DNA from: Arachis hypogaea
Lineage: Eukaryota > Streptophyta > Magnoliopsida > Fabales > Fabaceae
NCBI RefSeq assembly: GCF_003086295.3
Contig: NC_092042.1
Span: 45,444,137 to 45,508,136, forward strand
DNA: 64,000 nt
Direction: 5' to 3'
Of this stretch, positions 49,264-59,135 are shown in pieces. Under the pieces are notes generated by a model. The model made no database searches and was not told the DNA's origin. It worked only from the letters and a program-made list of their open reading frames with translations. The position numbers were made by a program, and so were the translations under genes. Each line of letters starts with the position of its first letter. The stretch's first letter is position 1.

Positions 49264-50711
49264 TGAGGTGCGAACCAACATCAAGAACCAAGGAGATACC
49301 ATCAAAAGACTGGAATCCCAAGTAGGATATCTATCCCAGCAAATTCCTAAGTCCATTGACAGCTTCCCAAGTGACACAGAGAAGAACCCCAGAGGAGAAG
49401 TTAAGAAAGTCAAATGGGAAGAGTGCAAGGTGATCACCACTAGTGATGAAGTGAGTGTGGGGGAAGCAGTCACACAAGCAAAACATCTTCAAGACAGTCC
49501 AGAAGATAAGCATGAGGAGAGAAATCAGGAAACCAATCCTTCACAGAAGGAGAAGCTAAAAGAAGAAGGTCTAAACCCATATGCACCCTTTCCTCAAAGA
49601 CTCAAAGGTGGTGAAGCAAGAAGAATATGCTCAAGGTTCCTTGATATGTTTGCATCCCTTCAGGTGAACAGACCATTCATTAAAGCTCTCCAACAGATGC
49701 CTGCATACATTAAGTACATAAAAGAGCTGTTGACCAGAAAGAGTTCATTGAAAGGTGGGCAAATAATACTGATGAACAAGGAGTGCAGTGCTCTCATCCA
49801 ACCACAGCTACCTAAAAAAAGAAAAGACCTAGGGAGCTTCCACATCCCTTGTGCTATAGGCAAAACAAAGATTGACAAAGGGCTCTATGACTTGGGAGCA
49901 AGCATCAACTTAATACCCCTCTCCCTCATGAAGAAGCTCCAAATCAATGAACTAACTCCTACTGATGTAATTATCAGATTGGCTGACAAAACTCAAAAAT
50001 AGGCAATAGGAGTAGTTAAAAATATGCTGGTGAAGGTTGGGAGCTACTATCTTCCCGTAGATTTTATTATCCTGGAGATGGAAGAAAGTCATCTCCATCC
50101 AATCATCTTAGGGAGGCCATTCTTAGCCACTACTAGGGCACTTAGATGTGGAACGGGGAGAGATAATCTTAAGGATACATGATGAACAACTCACCTTCAA
50201 TGTCCTCAATTCAGGGCAAGAAGCAAGTCAAGAAAACAAAGAATCAAGAGAAGGGCATAATGAAACACTGATGCAAGAAACAAGCAATGAAGCACAAACA
50301 ACACAGTTGGAAACCCCATTGGTTGGGAAGCCATATATTCAGGAAAAACCTCATTCAAAGGTAACTCAAGGGGAGCTGAGCACACCAGAGTCATGCAAAG
50401 CTAGCAACAAAGAGTCTTTAGAGAAAGAGTCCATAGAAAGCAAGACAGCATCAATGAAAACAAGGAGGAAAGTACCCAGAAGGTGGAGAAACAAGAAGAT
50501 CCCTACAGAGGACTTCTCCCCAGGAGATGAAGTGATCTCTACTCACTATTCAACCATCCCACCTCATCTTCCTACCACCCCATCTCAGCTACCTCAAGTA
50601 TACATCATCAACAAAGTCTTGTCCCTAGAACATATGAAGCTTATCAACAAGGCCAATGGACATAGGTTCACTACAAGGGGAGAAGATTTCAAGCATTATC
50701 AGCCACCTTGA
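49142..50711 (+). pseudogene. Protease fused to an integrase-tail-like segment
   Basis: A coiled linker (RIETLLEGL...RLESQVGYLSQQI) and acidic spacer are followed by a protease with GLYDLGASINLIPLSL, VDFIILEM and ILGRPFLATTRA. Breaks: TAG at 50000-50002 (CAG-type site) and a frameshift near 50140. Instead of RT, the frame (50148-50711) runs through a Glu/Ser-rich spacer into DFSPGDEVIS, LPQVYIINKVLSLEHMKLIN and NGHRFTTRGEDFKHY. From memory this resembles the C-terminal tail of Athila-type integrases. RT, RNase H and integrase core therefore seem to have been deleted in frame, keeping pol's two ends. The post-pol hairpin follows the stop by 28 nt. Confidence 0.65.
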
Positions 50712-50739
50712 CAAGGACCAAACGTCAAGCTAATGACGC

Positions 50740-50770
50740 TAAAGAAGCGCTTCATGGGAGGCAACCCATG
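50740..50770 (+). other. Conserved post-pol hairpin
   Basis: TAAAGAAGCGCTT followed by CATGGG-AGGCAA-CCCATG, a perfect 6-bp stem with the invariant loop. It begins 28 nt after the pol stop at 50711. See the copies at 8500-8530 and 57046-57076. Confidence 0.85.
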
Positions 50771-51537
50771 ATTTTTATCCCTTCTTTTAAATTCTTTAGT
50801 GTTAATAAAGTAAGATCATGAATTTCAAAATAACTTTGACAAACATTTAATAGAACCTTTATATGCAACATATAGTGAATAACAAGTTTGGTGTTCAAGG
50901 CACATTAAGATGGCATGAACACAATTTATGTCATTTTGGGCTAAGAGTCTTGATTAAACCCTTAAACACCCCATAATCACAAACTAAGTTTGGTGTCACC
51001 AATGTGCATATATAGGCCTCAAAGAAGTCAGTTGTTTTATCTTCATGAAAATCATATCTAAAAAAAACATTTCAATTAACTTTTTATATTCCTTTTGTCT
51101 TGCATAGGAAATGAAAAAAAGGGGATTGGAGTAGATTGATGGAACAACCAATGGAAGGAGGTTCGGCCATTTCAATTAGGGGGGTTATACACTTGTCTTC
51201 AAGGAGAACCCCTTGGAAAATGTTGCCATGAAAGGATGAGAAGGGTCATCTTGGAAACCGAAGCAATCAGTTCATAAATATGATGATCCTTGTGCTCACC
51301 TTGTACCAAACCCCAACTGTCCACCATTGAATTTTCCTAACAATCTACACCCTTCAATTCTCACCACCGGCCTATATAAGGAACCTTCACCACTCTAACC
51401 TTTCTCAACTATTCATCCAACTCACCTCTCTTCCTTCTCTCAAAACACATTCCTCTAAGACACATCTTGCCTCAAACCAACCGAACTCTATTTTCAAACT
51501 CATATCCATCACCACCTTCGCAAACCAATTCTCACTG
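50771..51537 (+). other. Spacer between pol and third ORF with two AAGTTTGGTGT motifs
   Basis: Non-coding. AAGTTTGGTGTTC at about 50884 and CTAAGTTTGGTGTCACC at about 50984-51000 echo the LTR-adjacent motif. A CT-rich leader-like stretch precedes the ORF (51380-51530). Confidence 0.5.
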
Positions 51538-53093
51538 ATGGCATCATCAAGCTCCAAGAGGAAAAAGAGGAATGAACCAGTGGAGAGCATTCCCTTTGAT
51601 GGAGGGAGATTCAAAATGGCTTTCCATGAGCTCGAGTTTGAACGAATAAAGAACAAAAAGATACTGCCTGAGTTGACATTCCAGTTCAACAAAGATGAAT
51701 GTCCACAAATTCGAGAGAAGATTGAGCAAAGGGGTTGGCAAAAGCTCACTGACCTGGAAGCAAGGGTAAATGCGACCCTCATCAAGGAATTCTATGCAAA
51801 TGTGGTTAGAGAAGACAAGACCATAGCCCTCACCTTCAAGAGCTACGTAAGAGAAACAGAGGTAGATTTCAGCCCCAATGCTTAAACAAGAACTCTTCAT
51901 CTGAAATCACCCCATTTTGATAAGCTCAGCTATCAGGAAAGAATAAGTAATGGCCCTGACAATGATGAACTTGAAGAAATTGTGAATGACATGTGTGTTA
52001 TAGGATCGGATTGGGAAAGGTACTCGGATAGGAGACCACGGTTCATTAGGAGAGTTGACCTCATCCCGGAAGTCAAGGGATGGTTTGAGCTTGTGAGATG
52101 ATCTATCCTCCCAGCTACAAACAATTCTGAGGTCAACATCGCTAGAGCTACTATGGTACATTTCTTAATAAAGGGTGGAGGCATCAATGTGCACGAAATC
52201 ATAGCTGAGGGAATTCAAGAGTTAGCAGGGAAGAGTGATTCGGGTGCTAGACTTTGGTACCCCAGCACCATCTTTAGATTATGCATGAAAGCCAAGGTAC
52301 TTTTCGAAGACAGTAATCCAATTTGGGTAAGTCTCGGGAGGTCACTTACACTTCAACACATAACTCATGTGACACCAGCTCAACAGCAGAAAAGACCCCA
52401 TCTAAGGATGAAGACATCAGAAGAAGAACCTTTCCAAGAAGAACCCCAACCAACAGAATATCATCAAGAAGGGTACTATGATCCAACCAACATAAATTTG
52501 GGTCACATTCGAGGAGCCATTGACGATTTATCAAGAATATACATGGAAGGACAAGAACAACAGTTGCATTTTCAATCTCAGAGAATGGATCATCAAGAGA
52601 AAATGCTATCAAAGTGGATGAACCAACAAGGAGAATGGCAGAAATAGCTAATGGAGCAGCAACAAGAGCACTACTCTCAGCTCACTCAAGCCATCAATCA
52701 AGTGTCTGAAAGACAAGAGTGTCACGATAAGCACCTTCAAGAGCTCAACCAAAGGCAGATAGCTCAAATGAAAGCATTCAAACGAGTTCAATGTGCTTAA
52801 TGAAGGGCGGCAATTACACAGAGAAGAATTTAATATAAACGCTCAAGCCAAGCTGACTTATGTGGCTGAGAACATGCATCACATAAACTCTGCCATTCCA
52901 AAATATGAAACAGTTCACAAAAACTGAAGAATCAAGAGGAGGTGAAGGTGAAACAACAAAAGGAAACACTGAAAAAGAAAATGGAAGACGCTGGCTTCTG
53001 GAAGAAATTGATTGGGAAAAGCAAAGGAGTGGGGGAGTCAAGTAGTCAAGAAAAAGACAAGGAAGCAAAAGAGCATGAACAACCTCATGAGTA
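51538..53093 (+). pseudogene. Third ORF of the nested element (putative plant transposon protein family)
   Basis: Starts MASSSSKRKKRNEP. The conserved middle includes QIREKIEQRGWQKL, TLIKEFYANVV and, further on, VKGWFELVR.SILPATNNSE with ATMVHFLIKGGGINVHEII. A Gln/Glu-rich coiled-coil part follows (52490-52800). The frame stays the same through TAA 51883, TGA 52099 (CGA-type site) and TAG 52645 (CAG-type site) to a stop at 52798, after which frames break up to 53093. The shared pattern with 58035-59135 and 3581-4689 is clear. There is no signal peptide or transmembrane segment, so the protein is probably intracellular. Role unknown; the basic N-terminus and coiled coil would suit nucleic-acid binding or particle assembly. 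Confidence 0.7.
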
Positions 53094-54191
53094 AAAGGTG
53101 GTGGAGTTCCTTCTTGTTCTCTACCTTTTCAAGCTTTAAATAAGGAAACTCATGTATGAAATAGAACATGCTTCCATAGTAGTTTAGGATTTTCAATTTT
53201 GCATTTAAGTTTCATTATTGTTAAAGTCTATGATTACTAGTCTAGTGTCCCTGGTTTTCAACTTCATCTTGCATACTTGTATGATTGTCCCTTAAGCCAA
53301 ATGAAAAAAAAATGTTATGAAAAATAAGAGTGGAGTCATTTTGTGAAGTAAATTCTATATGTTTGTGGTAGGAAGATTAGTAAGCTAAGTTGGTTCACCA
53401 AACAAGGAAATAAGGCAACTATTTACCCTGAATCCTATGCTTGAAACACATCCTTTGAGACTAACTAAACAAATAAGATCCCAATAAGAAAAGAGAAAGA
53501 GTAATAAAAGTGAAAAAGGAAAGAAACACACTAAGAAATAATGCTAGGCACCAAGGGTTTTAAGATGGAGTCATGTGTCTGTGGTGCTCATGTATAGGGG
53601 ATATACTTGGATGAATAAGCTCTTAGGAGTACCTTATCACTTGGTAACTTGGGTTAACTAACTCAGGATTATCAGCTGTAAGTCCACTATCAAGAGTAAC
53701 CCTTGCTACAGAACACTTAGTAACCCAAAGAGGTGCTGGACACCAAGGTCTCAAGAAAGAAAAAAATAACAAACCATGTGCCTGTGGTGTGTATGTATGA
53801 GGGAAAGAGACTTGAGGGAGTAAGTCCTTAGGGGTGTTTCAACACCTAGCACCTTGAACCAACTGGTTCGGGAGTGTTGACTGAAAGCTTATCATAAAGA
53901 GTCGCCCTCTTACAGAGCACTTAGCCAAAGGAAGAATGCAATAAATCTTGAGAAAACAAAAGAAGGAAGGATCAATAACTAGGAAGTCTCAGGGGATGTA
54001 ATTAAGCAAGTGTTCAAGGTATGATAAAGGTCTGAAACCTGGTAAAGGAATGAACCTAAGTTGCTATGCATGAAACTCCATAAAACTAAGTATTTAACTT
54101 CCACAATAATGATTCATTCCTCTTGCCTTTTCATTCATCATTCATGTTTCAGTACTTGCTTAGGGACAAGCAAGCTTTAAGTTTGGTGTTG
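53094..54191 (+). repeat. 3' UTR of the nested element with tandem units and LTR-adjacent motif
   Basis: Two units (about 53550-53735 and 53740-53930) with tgtgtctgtggtgctcatg / tgtgcctgtggtgtgtatg, as at 38555-38930. It ends gggacaagcaagc + tttaagtttggtgttg (54163-54191) directly at the 3' LTR. Confidence 0.65.
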
Positions 54192-56367
54192 TGATGCCAG
54201 GGCATCTAGGCCAGTTTCACTAACCTTTTCTTTTCTGTTTTAGGGTAGTTTCATGCATTTTCTTAAGAAATAAGTAAGTTTTGGGTAAAAGAACACTTAC
54301 ATCTTGATTTAGACAAATATTGTGAATTTTACATTATTTTCATGAGAATTATGCAAAGATTGAATGTTAATATGGATGATGCATGATTTCATGACTTGGA
54401 TTAGAGCTTTGATGCACTTTATTTGTGTAATTTCAGGACAAAGAAAGTAAGGAAGAGCCACGTTAGCATCCATGTTAACCTAGTTAATGTAGGTACTAAC
54501 GTGGAATAGGGATAAGCCTACAGCGTTAATGAGAAAAGTGGACACCAGTAACGCCCTCGAAGCCATCATGAGCCACGTTAATTGCCACGTTAACTACATT
54601 AACGTGGTAGTTAACGTGGAGACAAAAAAGACTCCAACGTTAGTGGTAATTCTGATCACCACTAACGCTCCAAGATGTGGCAATGAACCACGTTAAGAGC
54701 CATGTTAACTAAGTTAATGTGGACTCTAACGTGGAAGAGAGGAACAATGCCAACGTTAGTGACACTCACCTTTGTCACTAACGTTGGATCAAGCTTGCAT
54801 TGCCCACGTTAGTGGTCACGTTAAGACCACTAACGTGAAAGTTAACGTGGAGTGAAATTGATGAGCCAACGTTAGTGACACTCACCTTTGTCACTAACAT
54901 TGGGATGGCATTCATAACCACGTTAAGAGCCACGTTAACTTAGTTAACTTGAGCTCTAACGTGAAGACTAGGGGCACAAGACAACGTTATTGGGAAATGT
55001 GAGTCCCAATAACGCTTGCGAAGACGAGACATAACCACGTTAAGAGCCACGTTAACTTAGTTAATGTGAGCTCTAACGTGGGGGCTAGGGGCACAATGCA
55101 ACGTTATTGGGAAAGGTGAGTCCCAATAACGCTTGCGAAGGTTTGTAAGGCAACGTTAGTGGCTACGTTAGTGCCACTAATGTTGGATTTAACGTGGGCC
55201 ATATGGGGGGAACGTTAGTGAGAAAAGTGATTGCCACTAACGTTCTCGAACCCATAATGTCACTCAGCGTTAACGCCACTAACGCCCCAAGCCAAAGTCC
55301 ATGCTTACATCACTTTCTCTCTGCAAATAAAGCTGAGCCCACTGAAGGTTCCCAACTGCTTCAACTTAAGATCAAAAGCACATATCAAAGACTTGCAGAA
55401 TTGACTGGAAGACCAAGAAGAGTAGTATATATAGGAGTAGTTTTGAACTAGAAGGAAAATTGGCATATTGGAGAAAGCTACACTCTGTATATTTTACTTT
55501 TCTGCGACTTCTAGAGTTAGAATGTATCTTTCTTCTTCTTCATTTCCATTTTCCAGAGCTATGAACAACTAAACCCCTTTCATTGGGTTAGGGAGCTCTG
55601 TTGTAATTTGATAGATCAATCATAGTTTTCATTATTTTTCTTCTTTCTTTTCTCTTGATCTTACTAGAAAGTTTTCGATCTTCATCTAATTGGATTGTTA
55701 TCTTGGGAAAGAAACTCTCCATAATTGGATCTTCTCTGAGCCTTGGAAAAGGGATGAGGAGATCATGCTAGAAATGCTTTCTCATGTTGGACCAAATTGG
55801 GGTTTGGATGGGTATTGTGACATTTAACCTTATCAACACTTTGATTTGGAAATACATGTGGTATAATCAGTGACCATACCTCATCTCTTCTCATGAGCAA
55901 TTAAATCAAGGAATTGGGCAATTGTTCAAGTTTAGAGAGATTGGATTGTCAAAGAATTGGGATCCAATCAATTAAGATGCCAAGGAGATCAATGAATGCA
56001 TTGGTTGAGGAAGAGATGAAAATGAACTTGATCCAGAGAATACAATACCTCCTAAACCCAATGAACTCCCCATTTCTGATCTTACCCATTCTCTTTATTT
56101 TTTGTTATTTAATTTCATGCTAATCACCCTAATTCCCCATTTAAGATTCTGCACTTTATTTTCTGTCATTTACTTTCCCGCCATTTAATTTTCTGCAATT
56201 CACCATCCACTTTCTGCTTAGCTCAACTAGAGCATTCTTCCAATTAAAATTGCTTGACCAATCAATCCCTGTGGGATTCGACCTCACTCTATTGTGAGTT
56301 TTTACTTGACGATAATTCGGTATACTTGCCGAGGGAGATTTGTTGAGAGACAAATTCCCATGCATCA
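54192..56367 (+). repeat. 3' LTR of the nested element
   Basis: Near-identical to 45433-47609, including the hairpin array (54455-55290) and TATA box (55426-55435). Followed by the target duplicate GTCCG. Confidence 0.92.
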
Positions 56368-56372
56368 GTCCG

Positions 56373-57018
56373 ATATGGAATTAACCACAAAGTAGCAACC
56401 CCATATCACCCAAAGACAAATGGGCAGGCTGAAGTCTCAAATAGAGAACTAAAAAGAATCCTGAAATGGACTGTAAACACCCGTAGAAAGGATTGGGCAA
56501 GAAGTCTGGATGATGCTTTGTGGGCATACAAAACTGCATTCAAGACTTCTATAGGGACCTCTCCATACCAGCTTGTGTATAGAAAAGCCTGTCATCTGCC
56601 AATGGAACTGGAACACAAGGCCTACTAGACAATCAAGTTCCTAAACCTTGATGCTAAGGTAGCTGGAGAGAAGAGATTACTCCAGTTGAATGAGCTAGAA
56701 GAGTTCAGACTCAATGCTTTCAAAAATGCCAAAATTTACAAGGAGAAAGCAAAAAGGTGGCATGACAGAAAGCTGTCATCTAGAGTCTTTGAGCCAGGAC
56801 AGAAGGTTCTGCTATTCAACTCTAAGCTCAGATTGTTCCCTGAAAAACTAAAATCCCGGTGGAAGGGACCATATGTGATTACAAGTGTGTCACCATATGG
56901 ATATGTAGAGCTTCAAGATATTGACTCTGATAAAAAGTTCATTGTTAATGGGTAGAGAGTCAAACATTATCTTGAAGGCAATGTTGAGCAAGAATGCTCA
57001 AAGCTGAGACTAGATTAA
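56373..57018 (+). pseudogene. Integrase, C-terminal part (continued from 45432)
   Basis: Resumes as [20 protein letters not shown]; the Glu completes a DD35E triad with the Asp pair left of the insertion. It continues [20 protein letters not shown] and the C-terminal DNA-binding fold (FEPGQKVLLFNSKLRLFPEK, WKGPYVITSVSPYGYVEL, KHYLEGN), stopping at 57016-57018. In-frame TAG at 56626 (after KAY, TGG-type site) and TAG at 56953 (CAG-type site). Confidence 0.85.
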
Positions 57019-57045
57019 AGCTCAGCAAAGTCTAGCTAAAGATAG

Positions 57046-57076
57046 TAAAGAAGCGCTTGCTGGGAGGCAACCTAGC
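57046..57076 (+). other. Conserved post-pol hairpin
   Basis: TAAAGAAGCGCTT followed by GCTGGG-AGGCAA-CCTAGC, a 6-bp stem with one G.T (G.U) pair and the same loop. Begins 27 nt after the integrase stop. Confidence 0.85.
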
Positions 57077-57214
57077 CATCAACATAAATTAGATGTTTAT
57101 AACAATTATATGAGTCATCTTATTTTGCTATTCATGTTTGTCATACATTTCAGTAAATAATTTAGAAAAATGAAGGTTTAGAACATAAAGCAGAGGAATC
57201 ACAGAGAAAAAAAG

Positions 57215-57495
57215 CTCACTGGCATTAAAACGCCAGTAAGGAGGCATTTTAGGCGTTAAACGCCAGAATGGTTACCATTCTGGGCGTTAAACGCCAGTAA
57301 AGGTAGCATTCTGGGTGTTAAATGCCAGAATGGGTAGCATTCTGGGCGTTTAATGCCAGAATGGGCAGCGTCCTGGGCGTTCAGAAAAACGCCGAGTGAC
57401 AAAGGATTTCTGGCGTTTAACGCCTGGCCTGACTGGGTGTTAAATGCCCAAATTGGCCAGCAGAGGGGTGTTAAACGCCAGAACAGCAGGGGGAG
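57215..57495 (+). repeat. GGCGTTAAACGCC palindrome array
   Basis: About nine perfect and decayed copies with linkers such as agaatgggtagcattctggg, between integrase and third ORF. Confidence 0.85.
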
Positions 57496-57967
57496 GGGAA
57501 TTTTATTTTCAATTCAATTTTTTTTTCAAATTTTCATGTTTTAATTCATAATTTTCTGCATAAACATGTCACAAATATTCACCTTTCAATTTCAATTTTC
57601 AAAAATTAATGATTTTATAAATTCTTTTTAAATTCTTTTTCAATTCTTTTTCAAAACAATTTTAAACCTCATTTTTTTTCAATTTCTTTCCAAACCTTTC
57701 CTTCATACACCTTATCTTTTATTTCTTATATGTATCAACAAAAATTTTAATTTCAATTCCTCATATCTTTTTCATATCTTTCAAAATTTTAAAATCCTAT
57801 CTTTTTCATATTATGTTTATCTTTTACCAATCAAATCTTTCTATCATATCTTTTTCAAAAAATTTCGAAAAATACCCCCTCCCTTTTAAATCCCATTCGG
57901 CCATCCCCATTCATTCACCATTTGAATCATTCTCTCCTTATATCCCCTTCTTTCCTTTCTTTTGTTT
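57496..57967 (+). other. T-rich untranslated stretch before the third ORF
   Basis: Very T/C-rich (tttttcaaattttc..., tatctttttcatatc repeats). An open frame starts at 57813, but its first 74 residues have no match in the related ORFs. Confidence 0.5.
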
Positions 57968-57997
57968 GAGGACAAGCAAACCTCTAAGTTTGGTGTG
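57968..57997 (+). other. Internal copy of the LTR-adjacent motif
   Basis: gaggacaagcaaacctctaa + gtttggtgtg, 38 nt before the third-ORF ATG. Confidence 0.5.
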
Positions 57998-58034
57998 TTT
58001 TTCCATGATCACTGAGCTAAAACTCACCAAGATC

Positions 58035-59135
58035 ATGGCCCCTAAAGGAAAACAAACCACTCCAAAAGGAAATAAAGAGAACAATCCAAAACCTTGGATG
58101 CATGAGAGGTTCTGCACCAAAGAACATGCAGACCATTACTTCAAAATCACGTGCAGAAGATCAGTAATCCTGGAAGTTAAATTCGATCTGAAAGAAGACG
58201 AATATCCGGAGATCCAAGAGCAGATTCGAAATAGAGGCTGGGAAATACTAGCTAATCCTAAGATGAATGTGAGAAGAAACATGGTCCATGAATTCTATGA
58301 AAATCTGTGGCTAACAGATAAGCAAAGAATAGAGGGAACTTCCTTCCACACCTTTCGGACTATGGTTAGGGGGAAGAATATTTACTTTTGCCTTGACAAA
58401 GTAAGAGAAGTCCTCAAACTTTCTCAACTGCAAGATGATCCAGAATCCTTTAATAGGAGAATGGCTAAAGATAAAAAGCTGGATCAAGTTCTAGAGGACA
58501 TATGCCTCCCTGGAACTAAGTGGATAACCAACACAAAAGGTGTCCCAAACCAACTAAAGAGGGGAGATCTCAAACCAGTTGCTAAGGGCTGGCTGGATTT
58601 TATTGGGCATTCTATACTTCCCACAAGTAACCGTTCTGAAGTTACTGTAAAAAGGGCAGTGATGATTCACTGTATTATGTTGGGAGGAGAGGTGGAGGTT
58701 CATCAGCTAATTCCTTGTGAAATGTACACAATTGCACAAAAGGAATCTAGTAAGGCCAAATTGGCTTTCCCAAGCTTGATCTATCTGTTATAGAAGGATA
58801 CAGGGGTATAGATGGGAATGGATGAGTTCATCCAAACTAAGCACTCAATCACTAAAAAGATAATAGATGGATCTCAAGCTCAAGACAACCCCACCAAAAG
58901 GAGGGCACATGAGCTTCTCCCAGAAATCCCCCAATTGGACTATTGGGTTCACTTAGAAGCATCTGTTACCAAGCTGGAAGAAGCTATGGATCAACTCAAA
59001 GAAGAGCAGCAGAATCAAAACAGCATGCTTTGCAAATTACTCAAGGAACAAGAGCAGCAAGGGCGTGAGCTACAGGAGCTGAAGCGCCAAGCCCGGCGTA
59101 AAGACAATTTCAACTCCCAGGATACAAGATATTAA
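58035..59135 (+). pseudogene. Third ORF of the 39816-59135 element (putative plant transposon protein family)
   Basis: Start chosen at MAPKGKQTTPKGNKENNP by comparison with 7773. Conserved segments are EIQEQIRNRGWEILANP, NMVHEFYENLW, AKGWLDFIGHSILPTSNRSE and VMIHCIMLGGEVEVHQLIP. Two in-frame TAGs (58791, 58809) precede a coiled-coil tail (58812-59135: KLEEAMDQLKEEQQNQNSML and a Glu/Gln/Arg-rich end). There is no membrane segment. Its position after pol is that of an envelope gene, but the sequence gives no support for one. Confidence 0.7.

Larger units (their letters stand above)
45433..56367 (+). mobile_element. Nested pol-less LTR retrotransposon, 10.9 kb, with target duplication GTCCG
   Basis: LTRs 45433-47609 and 54192-56367 (2177 and 2176 bp), both starting TGATGCC and ending GCATCA. 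Flanks are GTCCG at 45428-45432 and GTCCG at 56368-56372, a perfect 5-bp duplication. Removing the element and one repeat restores the integrase frame exactly. The interior has primer site, gag, protease fused to an integrase-tail-like segment, hairpin, third ORF and 3'-UTR repeats, but no RT, RNase H or integrase core. The LTRs differ at roughly 12 sites in the first ~345 bp by my eye alignment, so the insertion is fairly old but younger than its host. Confidence 0.92.
39816..59135 (+). mobile_element. Athila-like Ty3 retrotransposon with complete but decayed pol and third ORF
   Basis: 5' LTR 39816-41343 (3' end deleted), gag without its start, protease, RT, RNase H, integrase (split at 45432/56373 by a nested element), post-pol hairpin, palindrome array and third ORF, ending at 59135 without a matching 3' LTR. 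It is the only element here with RT and integrase, so it belongs to the lineage that could mobilise the pol-less one at 6322-14061, which has the same LTR type. Stops are mostly CAA/CAG to TAA/TAG changes. Confidence 0.8.
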
